This document shows, piece after piece, positions 46,035 to 53,554 of a DNA stretch of 64,000 bases (positions within the stretch are counted from its first letter, which is position 1; each line of letters starts with the position of its first letter). Below the pieces are notes generated by a model that worked only from the letters and a program-made list of their open reading frames with translations, was not told where the DNA came from and searched no databases. The translations under genes and the position numbers were made by a program. Origin of the DNA: Bacteroidales bacterium (lineage in GTDB: Bacteria > Bacteroidota > Bacteroidia > Bacteroidales > UBA932). The stretch lies in NCBI GenBank assembly GCA_017546605.1, contig JAFYSH010000024.1:53137-117136 (forward strand), in the 5' to 3' direction.

Positions 46035-46679
46035 TTATTTGATAGAAACGAAACGATACTTTTCTGGATCACGCGGTTTGGCAGCAGGCGCTTCATCCGG
46101 ATAACCGAAACCAATGCAAATAATTGGACGATAGCCCGGACTGAAGTTCAGAATATCCCAAATCGGATCCACAGAAGAAAGGTTATCAAAGAGCGGAATC
46201 GGACAACCCAGACAGATGGAACCAACGCCCATGGACCAGGCTGCCAACATCATGTTTTCAGACAAAAGTCCGCAGTCAATGGTTGAGAAAAGATACGAAC
46301 GATCGTTCGCAATGAAAGCCATCGTCGGAGCACCACGAAAACAACCACGTATCATTTCCGGAGTAACGGTCGGGTTGGCTTTTGCCAAAGCTGCTACAAT
46401 GGCATCCATCGTTTCAACATCGTCCACCACGCGAATTTCCCAAGACTGTTTATTTTGTCCATTCGGCGCATTGATTCCACAATCCAAAATAATTTTCATT
46501 GTTTCTTGATCCACCGCTTGCGGCAAGTACTTACGAATACTGCGACGACTTAGGATGTTTTCGATCACCGAATTGTTTTCAGACATAGCCGATTGTTTTT
46601 TTGATTTTCCACAAGCAGACAAAATCATCATAGTAGCGATTACACAGATAATCAGGCAAAATATTTGACGAACTTTCAT
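46035..46679 (-). CDS. Lipoprotein-anchored nitroreductase family protein
   Basis: A 214-aa FMN-dependent nitroreductase fold: RRSIRKYLPQ near residue 45 for FMN phosphate binding, NAPNGQNKQSWEIRVV, and MGVGSICLG with the later PIICIGFGYPDE. It carries an N-terminal lipoprotein signal ending LSAC (Cys23) and a short polar linker, which is unusual because the family is normally cytoplasmic. An exported, membrane-tethered flavoenzyme is therefore likely; its electron donor outside the cytoplasm is unknown. It has its own promoter. Confidence 0.83.
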   Translation of the reverse strand: MKVRQIFCLIICVIATMMILSACGKSKKQSAMSENNSVIENILSRRSIRKYLPQAVDQETMKIILDCGINAPNGQNKQSWEIRVVDDVETMDAIVAALAKANPTVTPEMIRGCFRGAPTMAFIANDRSYLFSTIDCGLLSENMMLAAWSMGVGSICLGCPIPLFDNLSSVDPIWDILNFSPGYRPIICIGFGYPDEAPAAKPRDPEKYRFVSIK

Positions 46680-46703
46680 AAGTTTAAGTTTTTATTAGAT
46701 ATG

Positions 46704-46734
46704 CAAACTTATGAAATTTTCAGAAGTAAATCAA
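46704..46734 (-). promoter_or_regulatory. Nitroreductase lipoprotein promoter
   Basis: Minus-strand TTG (46732-46734), 20 bases, TAAGTTTG (46704-46711). It predicts a leader of about 20 bases before the ATG at 46679. Confidence 0.6.
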
Positions 46735-46763
46735 GCCGGCTACGGCATTTCATAGAATTGATT

Positions 46764-46771
46764 TATATTTG
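46764..46771 (+). promoter_or_regulatory. ZIP transporter gene -7 box
   Basis: TATATTTG, matching TAnnTTTG, ends 25 bases before the ATG at 46797. No exact TTG at the -33 position. Divergent from the nitroreductase promoter. Confidence 0.5.
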
Positions 46772-46796
46772 CGTAATATCACGTTAGCGAAATAGT

Positions 46797-47549
46797 ATGA
46801 ATACGATATGGATAAGTGCTGCAGGGCTGGCCGGATCAACGGTATTGGGAGCCATTTTGGGATTTGGTATCAAGAAGATCCCCCACAAATGGCACGACAC
46901 CATGATGGGTTACTGTGCCGGGGTCATGTTGGCTGCTGCAGCATTGGGTCTGATTGTTCCAGCCATGCAGGGAGCAGGTAGCGAACGCTGGTGGATCGTG
47001 CTACTGGGTGTCCTGTTCGGCGCCATGTTCCTCAATGTTCTGGACCTGTTCACCCCCCACTTGCACACCATCACGGGCCTGGATCCCGAAGAACACAAAA
47101 CCAACGAACGCCTCAACAAAGTCATGCTCTTTGTGTTGGCGGTTGCAATCCACAAACTCCCTGAGGGCATTGCTGCGGGAGTTGGCTTTAATGCCGAAGA
47201 CATTTCCAATGCCTGGTCCGTTACGGTCGGTTTATCCATTCAGAACGTACCCGAAGCCATGGTCATCATTGCTCCGCTGTTGTTGGCCGGTGTCAGCCGT
47301 TGGCGCACCATCGGCCTATCCTTCATCATTGGTGGTCTGGAAATTGTGGGCATCTGGGCGGGTTATGCCTTGGGAAGCCTCTCCCAAATGCTACTACCGC
47401 TGATGCTGGCATTTGCCGGCGGCTCCATGCTGTACGTCGTCAGCGATGAAATGATTCCAGAAACCCACTCCCACGGTCATCACAAATCGGCCACCTATGC
47501 ATTACTGCTCGGGTTCCTGACCTTGTTATTCATTGATCATTTACTATAA
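46797..47549 (+). CDS. ZIP-family divalent metal transporter
   Basis: A 250-aa inner-membrane metal importer (zinc, perhaps iron or manganese) with eight predicted helices. The binuclear metal site is visible in helix 4 as HKLPEGIAAGVGF (His119, Glu123) and in helix 5 as SIQNVPEAM (Asn150, Glu153). A cytoplasmic loop between helices 3 and 4 is rich in His and acidic residues (HLHTITGLDPEEHKTNE). It is followed after 19 bases by the nucleoside transporter gene. Confidence 0.92.
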   Translation: MNTIWISAAGLAGSTVLGAILGFGIKKIPHKWHDTMMGYCAGVMLAAAALGLIVPAMQGAGSERWWIVLLGVLFGAMFLNVLDLFTPHLHTITGLDPEEHKTNERLNKVMLFVLAVAIHKLPEGIAAGVGFNAEDISNAWSVTVGLSIQNVPEAMVIIAPLLLAGVSRWRTIGLSFIIGGLEIVGIWAGYALGSLSQMLLPLMLAFAGGSMLYVVSDEMIPETHSHGHHKSATYALLLGFLTLLFIDHLL

Positions 47550-47568
47550 AATTATAAATCTCTACAAT

Positions 47569-48834
47569 ATGTACAAAGCAATCCGTTCGCGGCTCATCGC
47601 GATGAACTTTTTGGAATTTGCTGTCTGGGGAGCCTACCTCACTTCCATGGGCAGTTATTTGGTCAACATCAACTTGGCAGAGAAAATTGGCATCTTCTAC
47701 GCTATGCAGGGAATTGTTTCCATCTTTATGCCCGCTTTGATTGGCATCATTGCCGACAAATACATCCAGGCACAGCGCGTTCTGTCCATCTGCCACGGGA
47801 TTGCCGGAGTGGCCATGATTGCTGCCGGCTACTATGGAATGACTGCTGAAACAGTTGAATTCAGCACCCTGTTCTTGCTGTACAGCATCAGTGTGGCCTT
47901 CTTTATGCCGACCATCGCTCTTTCCAACTCAGTGGCTTACTCTGCCTTGGAAGGAGCTGGCTACGATACAGTCAAAGACTTTCCGCCGATCCGGGTATTC
48001 GGCACCGTCGGCTTTATTTGCAGCATGCTCTTTGTCAACTGGATGACCGATGCCAATGATGTGCAATACCAACTGACCTACAACCAATTCTTTGTATCGG
48101 GCGTCATCGGTCTTGTGCTGATGGCTTACGCACTCACCCTGCCCAACTGCCCCGTTAAAAAGAATGAGAAAAAACAAAGTTTGGTGGAAGCGATGGGATT
48201 GAATGCCTTTTCGCTGTTCAAAAACAAAGATATGGCCATCTTCTTCATCTTCTCGATGTTGCTAGGCGTATCCTTGCAAATCACCAACGGCTTTGCCAAC
48301 CCGTTCATCACACATTTTAAAGAACTGCCAGAGTTTGCTACCACCTGGGGTGCCAACAATGCAAATGCCTTGATTTCATTGTCCCAAGTTTCAGAGACAC
48401 TCTGCATCTTGTTGATTCCGTTCTGTATGAAACGATTTGGCATCAAAAAAGTAATGCTCATTGCGATGTTTGCCTGGGTACTGCGCTTTGGCTTGTTTGG
48501 AGTTGGAAACCCCGGGGCGGGCGTATGGATGTTCATCCTCTCCTGCATCGTTTATGGCGTCGCTTTTGACTTTTTCAATGTTTCTGGTTCTCTTTATGTC
48601 AACCTTAAGACAAACACCGACATCCGTTCCAGCGCACAAGGTCTGTTTATGCTGATGACCAACGGCCTGGGTGCCACGATCGGTACCCTTTCCGCACAGG
48701 CCATTGTCAACCACTATGTTTATAATGCAGCGGTTCCCAACTGGAGTGCTGCCTGGTACGTCTTTGCGGGATTTGCGTTGGTCGTGGCAATCCTATTTAT
48801 CTTCTTGTTTAGAGATCCGGATAAACGGTCGTAA
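47569..48834 (+). CDS. NupG-like nucleoside:H+ symporter (MFS)
   Basis: A 421-aa major facilitator protein with about twelve helices. N-terminal RLIAMNFLEFAVWGAYLTSMG and IGIFYAMQGIVSIFMPALIG, followed by DKYIQAQ, are characteristic of the nucleoside:H+ symporter family, and FDFFNVSGSLYVN sits in the second half. It probably imports nucleosides. The start at 47569 (MYKAIRSRL) is chosen over an in-frame ATG at 47533 that overlaps the ZIP gene. It is convergent with, and overlaps by 26 bases, a phosphoesterase that could release nucleosides. Confidence 0.85.
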   Translation: MYKAIRSRLIAMNFLEFAVWGAYLTSMGSYLVNINLAEKIGIFYAMQGIVSIFMPALIGIIADKYIQAQRVLSICHGIAGVAMIAAGYYGMTAETVEFSTLFLLYSISVAFFMPTIALSNSVAYSALEGAGYDTVKDFPPIRVFGTVGFICSMLFVNWMTDANDVQYQLTYNQFFVSGVIGLVLMAYALTLPNCPVKKNEKKQSLVEAMGLNAFSLFKNKDMAIFFIFSMLLGVSLQITNGFANPFITHFKELPEFATTWGANNANALISLSQVSETLCILLIPFCMKRFGIKKVMLIAMFAWVLRFGLFGVGNPGAGVWMFILSCIVYGVAFDFFNVSGSLYVNLKTNTDIRSSAQGLFMLMTNGLGATIGTLSAQAIVNHYVYNAAVPNWSAAWYVFAGFALVVAILFIFLFRDPDKRS

Positions 48835-50098
48835 CATCGATGACCTCACCTTGACGATTGAGCAGGGTGAGGTTCATTTTTTTAGGAGAAACCGACAGGT
48901 GCATCGCCCCTACTGTCTGAGGGCCCTCCGCCCAACGGAAAGCGATTTTATCCACATTGTTTTCCAGCGGTAAAGACAAATCCACCTCCTGCCCCCGCTC
49001 ATTATCGGAAGACGGAGTTTGCACGTACACCGTACCTTTGCCGGTAGCACGAGCTTGTTCCGGTGTCAAGACCGAATCCTGATACAAGGCCGGAGTCCGC
49101 ACATAGATGTGATTATTGCCCGCCAAGGCCAGATCAATACCGAACTCGTCAAAGAGCACAGACCAGCGGGCATATTCCGAAGCCTGGCCATCGGTACCGT
49201 AGAACCATTGGTAGTGCTGACAAACCACTTGGTAGCGAGCCGGATTCTCCTGCACCACTTGACGCACCCACTGCTGAGCTGCGTGCAAACCGGCCTCATC
49301 TTTCATCGCCTCGTTGTTCAACATGATAAAAAGCACATCCCCGTACAAAAAGTAATAACACACGCCCTCCTCACCAACATAGCCATTTCGAGGATAGGCC
49401 GCCGCATCCCGAAAAAAATCGTGGCAAGTACGAAGGTATTGTCGGGTCATGTTATCGTGATTCCCATTGACCCCCGCCCACATATATTGACGGAAAGGCT
49501 CTTCGGTGTACAAATCTCGCCAAAAAGTATAACTTCCTCCCCAAGCAGTAACATCTCCCAGATGCAGGATCCAATCAAAGGGCCGGAACTCCTCCACCGT
49601 CCGGATCATCTGCATCGCTGCTTGCGTTCTGCCATACAAGGGTGAATAGACGTGAAAATCCGAAATGATACAAGCCTCCCACAGCTTCGCACCCGAGGTC
49701 GTAAAATAATGTACCTGTCCATCCAAGAAACGGTATTTGTACCGGGTATCGGGCTGAAGATGCTCCAAAGTCACATGGTATTTGGTAAAGATGGCATCTT
49801 CATAAAAATCACGACCATCTGCCGTCTTGGAATACACACCATCAAAGGTTGTACAACGCTCTCCGATACATTGGTAAACCATCGATTTTTTCCAATCTTT
49901 GTCTTGAACGGTCGTCAATTCCAGTTGAACACATTGCTGGGTGGTATCCGTTGCGAAACTCACATTCATGGCGGTATCCGTGTGCTCAGCCGGACAGGTG
50001 GTAATGCTAAAGACTTGGGCCGTCGCTCGAACTCCCACTAAAAAAAAGATGACACAAGTTGCCAAAAAGCAAGAAAAGGGATGCAAGGGTGATTTCAT
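48809..50098 (-). CDS. Secreted purple-acid-phosphatase-like metallophosphoesterase with variant metal site
   Basis: A 429-aa exported protein: signal peptide from 50098 (MKSPLHPFSCFLATCVIFFL), an N-terminal fibronectin-type phosphatase domain (DTAMNVSFATD, LEHLQPDTRYKYRFLDG) and a calcineurin-like core with IISDFHVYSP, HLGDVT, GVNGNHDN and CQHYQWF. The last motif reads LAGNNHIYVR; most family members have GHxH, so one metal-ligand His is replaced by Asn. It may still be active, since Asn can bind metal, or be altered in specificity. The upstream in-frame start at 50185 is rejected because a -7 box lies between it and 50098. Confidence 0.83.
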   Translation of the reverse strand: MKSPLHPFSCFLATCVIFFLVGVRATAQVFSITTCPAEHTDTAMNVSFATDTTQQCVQLELTTVQDKDWKKSMVYQCIGERCTTFDGVYSKTADGRDFYEDAIFTKYHVTLEHLQPDTRYKYRFLDGQVHYFTTSGAKLWEACIISDFHVYSPLYGRTQAAMQMIRTVEEFRPFDWILHLGDVTAWGGSYTFWRDLYTEEPFRQYMWAGVNGNHDNMTRQYLRTCHDFFRDAAAYPRNGYVGEEGVCYYFLYGDVLFIMLNNEAMKDEAGLHAAQQWVRQVVQENPARYQVVCQHYQWFYGTDGQASEYARWSVLFDEFGIDLALAGNNHIYVRTPALYQDSVLTPEQARATGKGTVYVQTPSSDNERGQEVDLSLPLENNVDKIAFRWAEGPQTVGAMHLSVSPKKMNLTLLNRQGEVIDVTTVYPDL

Positions 50099-50131
50099 GG
50101 AGAAGGTTCGTAAAAAAGATTGTTTCTCACA

Positions 50132-50139
50132 CAAAAGTA
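50132..50139 (-). promoter_or_regulatory. Metallophosphoesterase gene -7 box
   Basis: Minus-strand TACTTTTG, matching TAnnTTTG, 33 bases before the ATG at 50098. No clear TTG partner. Confidence 0.45.
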
Positions 50140-50190
50140 AAATATTCTTACTAATTTTGAGATTATAAAGCGATTTAACAATCATCGGTT

Positions 50191-51675
50191 ATGAGCAAAC
50201 CCCATTCTCTATTGCGCCGTATGCGCATTGTATTAGCCTCTCTCTTTTTTGTATTGATCACCCTGCTGTTTCTGGATTTCACTGGCACGTTGCAGGCTTG
50301 GTTCGGCTGGATGGCCAAAATCCAGTTTTTGCCGGCAGTCCTGGCCTTGAACGTAGGCGTTGTGATCGCATTGATCCTGGTAACCTTACTATTGGGACGC
50401 GTCTATTGTTCCATCATTTGTCCATTGGGCGTGCTCCAGGACATTTTTGCCTACTTCGGCCGCAAACAAAAAAAGAATCGCTATAGCTACTCCCCTGCAA
50501 AAAAATGGTTGCGCTACGGTGTGCTGGCCGTGTTCGTGGTGGTTCTGGTTGCCGGTCTGGCCTCTCTGGCTGCGCTGATTGCCCCTTATAGTGCCTACGG
50601 CCGCATCGCTCAAAACCTCTTTGCTCCCTTGTACCAATGGGGCAATAATGCCTTGGCTTACTTCGCCGAACGCTGCGACAGTTATGCCTTTTACCGGACT
50701 GAAGTATGGATTCGCAGTGTGAGCACCTTTGTGGTAGCGTTCCTGACACTGGTGATCCTCGGCTTTATGGCTTGGCGCAACGGCCGTACCTACTGCAACA
50801 CGATTTGCCCGGTCGGCACCATTCTGGGATGCTTGTCCCGCTTCTCATTGCTTCGTCCGGTCATTAATACAGATAAGTGCAACGGCTGCGGCCGCTGCAG
50901 TAAAAATTGCAAGGCGGCTTGCATCGATAGTCCGAATCACAGCATCGACTACTCCCGCTGCGTCACCTGCCTAGATTGTTTGGACGCCTGCAAACAAGGA
51001 GCCATCGAATACCGTCTGCGTACTAGCACTCAGACAACAGCTCCCCAAAACAGCCGTCGTCGATTCCTGGCCGTATCGGCAGCCTTTACGACTTCTGCCG
51101 TTTTGAAAGCCCAACACGATAAAGTGGATGGCGGTCTGGCGGTCATTCTTGACAAAGAAAAGCCCAACCGCAACACTCCGATTGTTCCTCCGGGGTCTCA
51201 AAGCCTCCGCCACCTAAGTCAACACTGTACCGGTTGCCAACTCTGCGTGGCTGCCTGTCCCAACGGTGTTCTGAGGCCGTCTTCCCGTCTGGAAAACCTA
51301 TTACAGCCGGAATGCTCGTACGAACGGGGATATTGCCGGCCGGAATGCACCCGCTGTTCGGAAGTATGTCCTACCGGTGCTATACAACACATCGACCGCG
51401 CTGAAAAATCAGCCATCCAGGTGGGACACGCGGTCTGGGTCAAAGCCAACTGCCTTCCATTGACCGAAGGAGTGCACTGTGGCAATTGTGCACGTCGCTG
51501 CCCCACGGGGGCTATCAAGATGGTCCTGTCCGATCCGAATAATCCGGAATCTGCTCGTATTCCCAGCATCAATACCGAACGTTGCATCGGTTGCGGTGCC
51601 TGCGAAAACCTCTGTCCGGCACGTCCGTTCAGCGCCATCTATGTAGAAGGAAACGATCGTCACCGCCTTGTTTAA
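50191..51675 (+). CDS. NapH/NosR-like membrane ferredoxin protein
   Basis: A 494-aa inner-membrane electron carrier. The N-terminal half has about four helices and two CxxxCP motifs (YCSIICPLG and YCNTICPVG), as in NapH and NosR. Cys-rich ferredoxin clusters follow: CNGCGRCSKNC, CVTCLDCLDAC, then, after an unusual RRRFLAVSAAFTTSA segment resembling an internal twin-Arg/hydrophobic signal, CTGCQLCVAAC, CTRCSEVC, CGNCARRC and CIGCGACENLC. It should pass electrons across or along the membrane through 4Fe-4S centres. It is 25 bases upstream of an exported aldo/keto reductase with ferredoxin motifs, its likely partner. Confidence 0.85.
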   Translation: MSKPHSLLRRMRIVLASLFFVLITLLFLDFTGTLQAWFGWMAKIQFLPAVLALNVGVVIALILVTLLLGRVYCSIICPLGVLQDIFAYFGRKQKKNRYSYSPAKKWLRYGVLAVFVVVLVAGLASLAALIAPYSAYGRIAQNLFAPLYQWGNNALAYFAERCDSYAFYRTEVWIRSVSTFVVAFLTLVILGFMAWRNGRTYCNTICPVGTILGCLSRFSLLRPVINTDKCNGCGRCSKNCKAACIDSPNHSIDYSRCVTCLDCLDACKQGAIEYRLRTSTQTTAPQNSRRRFLAVSAAFTTSAVLKAQHDKVDGGLAVILDKEKPNRNTPIVPPGSQSLRHLSQHCTGCQLCVAACPNGVLRPSSRLENLLQPECSYERGYCRPECTRCSEVCPTGAIQHIDRAEKSAIQVGHAVWVKANCLPLTEGVHCGNCARRCPTGAIKMVLSDPNNPESARIPSINTERCIGCGACENLCPARPFSAIYVEGNDRHRLV

Positions 51676-51700
51676 CCCCATCAGCCAATCTTGAAATCCT

Positions 51701-53110
51701 ATGAAATCAAATACCCTTAACCGTCGGAATTTTCTCAAACGCTTAGGTCTTGGCACCGCATTGACGGCCGGAGCATTGGCCGGTTGTCAATCCAATAAAA
51801 AGTCACCCAATGGTGCATCCCAAAAAACGGAATTGGACGTACCTACCGACCGAATGACATACCGCACCCATCCCACCTGCGGTGATCAAGTTTCTTTATT
51901 GGGCTATGGCTGTATGCGTTGGCCGATGATGCCTTCTGCGGATCGAAACGGTGATATTATTGATCAAGAGGCCGTTAACCAATTGGTTGACTATGCACTA
52001 GCGCACGGTGTGAATTATTTTGACACGGCCCCTCCTTATGGTCGCGGACAATCCGAAGCGGCTACGGGAATTGCTCTTTCCCGCCACCCGCGTTCTTCCT
52101 ACCTGCTCGCAACAAAAATGTCCAACCAAAGTTTTGCGCGAGACGGCATGACTGGTAAGAAGTTGTATCAAGCCTCTGTGCAGATGTATGAAAACTCTCG
52201 CAAGTATTTGAAGACCGATTACTTCGACTATTATTTGCTGCACAATGTTGGGGGTGGAAGTGGTATTCCGTTTGTCCAACAACGCTTCTTCGATAACGGG
52301 CTCATTGATTTTCTGCTAAAAGAACGCGAAGCAGGACGCATTCGCAACCTGGGCTTCTCCTACCACGGAGATATTCAAGTATTTGATTACTTGTTGTCCC
52401 TGCACGACCAATACCACTGGGACTTTGTTCAAATCCAAATGAACTACGTGGACTACCGGCACGCCTCCGGATCGAACTTCAATGCAGAATACCTCTACGC
52501 CGAACTGGACAAACGAGGCATTCCTGTGATTATTATGGAGCCCCTGTTGGGAGGTCGCCTGGCCAACCTGACCGATCACCTCAACGAATCGCTCCAGCAA
52601 CGCCGTCCTGAAAACAGCATCGCTTCGTGGGCCTTCCGTTTTGCCGGCTCATTCCCGAGCGTGTTGACCGTTCTCAGTGGCATGACCTACAAAGAGCACC
52701 TGCAAGACAATATCCGTACTTATTCTCCATTGGATCCTTGCACCGAAGAAGAATTTGAACTCCTGGAAAAGACCGCTAAAATTTTGGTAGAATACCCGTC
52801 AGTTCCTTGCACCGGCTGCCAATATTGTATGCCCTGCCCTTACGGAATTGATATCCCAAGCATCTTCTCACATTACAACAAGTGCATCAACGAAGGCTAC
52901 GTTGCCGAGTCAGCACAAGATCCCAACTACCGGGAAGCGCGGCGTGCATTCTTGATCGGGTATGACCGTACGGTTCCCAAACTGCGCCAAGCAGATCACT
53001 GCATCGGCTGCGGAAAATGCGTTCACCACTGCCCTCAGTCCATCCGTATTCCGCGTGAACTTCGTCGGATCAACGACTATGTAGAAACGCTAAAACAACA
53101 AGGCGTGTAG
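51701..53110 (+). CDS. Tat-exported lipoprotein aldo/keto reductase with C-terminal ferredoxin domain
   Basis: A 469-aa protein. The N-terminus carries a twin-Arg signal (NRRNFLKRLGLG) and a lipobox LAGC (Cys29), so it should be folded in the cytoplasm, exported and lipid-anchored. The AKR barrel keeps the catalytic set: Asp and Tyr in YFDTAPPYGRG, Lys in LATKMS, His in YYLLHNV. The C-terminus has two 4Fe-4S motifs, CTGCQYCMPCPYG and CIGCGKCVHHCPQ. Family members normally use NADPH in the cytoplasm, so electrons may instead come from the adjacent membrane ferredoxin protein. It overlaps the convergent gene by 21 bases. Confidence 0.88.
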   Translation: MKSNTLNRRNFLKRLGLGTALTAGALAGCQSNKKSPNGASQKTELDVPTDRMTYRTHPTCGDQVSLLGYGCMRWPMMPSADRNGDIIDQEAVNQLVDYALAHGVNYFDTAPPYGRGQSEAATGIALSRHPRSSYLLATKMSNQSFARDGMTGKKLYQASVQMYENSRKYLKTDYFDYYLLHNVGGGSGIPFVQQRFFDNGLIDFLLKEREAGRIRNLGFSYHGDIQVFDYLLSLHDQYHWDFVQIQMNYVDYRHASGSNFNAEYLYAELDKRGIPVIIMEPLLGGRLANLTDHLNESLQQRRPENSIASWAFRFAGSFPSVLTVLSGMTYKEHLQDNIRTYSPLDPCTEEEFELLEKTAKILVEYPSVPCTGCQYCMPCPYGIDIPSIFSHYNKCINEGYVAESAQDPNYREARRAFLIGYDRTVPKLRQADHCIGCGKCVHHCPQSIRIPRELRRINDYVETLKQQGV

Positions 53111-53446
53111 TTTGAAGGAGAAATAACCTTTCCCATCCAAGTAGGCAACGGCATCCTCCAGCAAGGTTCGCCGTGCCTGCTCTTCTATGTGAGCATAAAA
53201 AAGAATTTCCACCAGGGACTCCAAAGCCTGATCGGAAAGGTGCACTTCTGTCACCAAATATGCAATCGGATGTTCCTGTTGCAAGATTTGCTCCAAGTCG
53301 ATCTGCCAATCTTCCCGTCCCAGCTCGGTTTGAATATCGGCCAGGGTATAATCCAACGGCTCTGATTTGAACAGGCCCAGACGTTCTGCTATCCGTTGAA
53401 GCACCTTCCCAATCCGGTCTATTTCCCTGAGAATATAATCCTCCAT
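53090..53446 (-). CDS. Small helical protein of unknown function
   Basis: A 118-aa cytoplasmic protein from ATG at 53446 (MEDYILREIDRIGKVLQRI); an in-frame TTG at 53476 overlaps the -7 box and is rejected. It is mostly helical, with an N-terminal amphipathic helix and a C-terminal FSFKLHALLF. The shape recalls the small DUF6483-type proteins (opening DYIMR, helical repeats), but I do not claim membership. It has its own promoter element and overlaps the aldo/keto reductase stop. Confidence 0.6.
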   Translation of the reverse strand: MEDYILREIDRIGKVLQRIAERLGLFKSEPLDYTLADIQTELGREDWQIDLEQILQQEHPIAYLVTEVHLSDQALESLVEILFYAHIEEQARRTLLEDAVAYLDGKGYFSFKLHALLF

Positions 53447-53473
53447 TTGATTAGGGTTGTTAATAGATTTCGA

Positions 53474-53481
53474 CAAATATA
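53474..53481 (-). promoter_or_regulatory. -7 box of the small helical protein gene
   Basis: Minus-strand TATATTTG, matching TAnnTTTG, 27 bases before the ATG at 53446. Divergent from the surface-operon promoter. Confidence 0.45.
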
Positions 53482-53492
53482 CACATATTTAT

Positions 53493-53523
53493 TTTGTCGG
53501 AACGGCATACAAAGTTACTTTTG
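53493..53523 (+). promoter_or_regulatory. Promoter of the surface lipoprotein operon
   Basis: TTTG (53493-53496), exactly 19 bases, TACTTTTG (53516-53523): a full match to the Bacteroidota consensus. It predicts a leader of about 25 bases before the ATG at 53555 and is the only clear promoter for the seven genes that follow. Confidence 0.75.
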
Positions 53524-53554
53524 CAAGTTTATACGAAAAACACACAAAAGTAGA

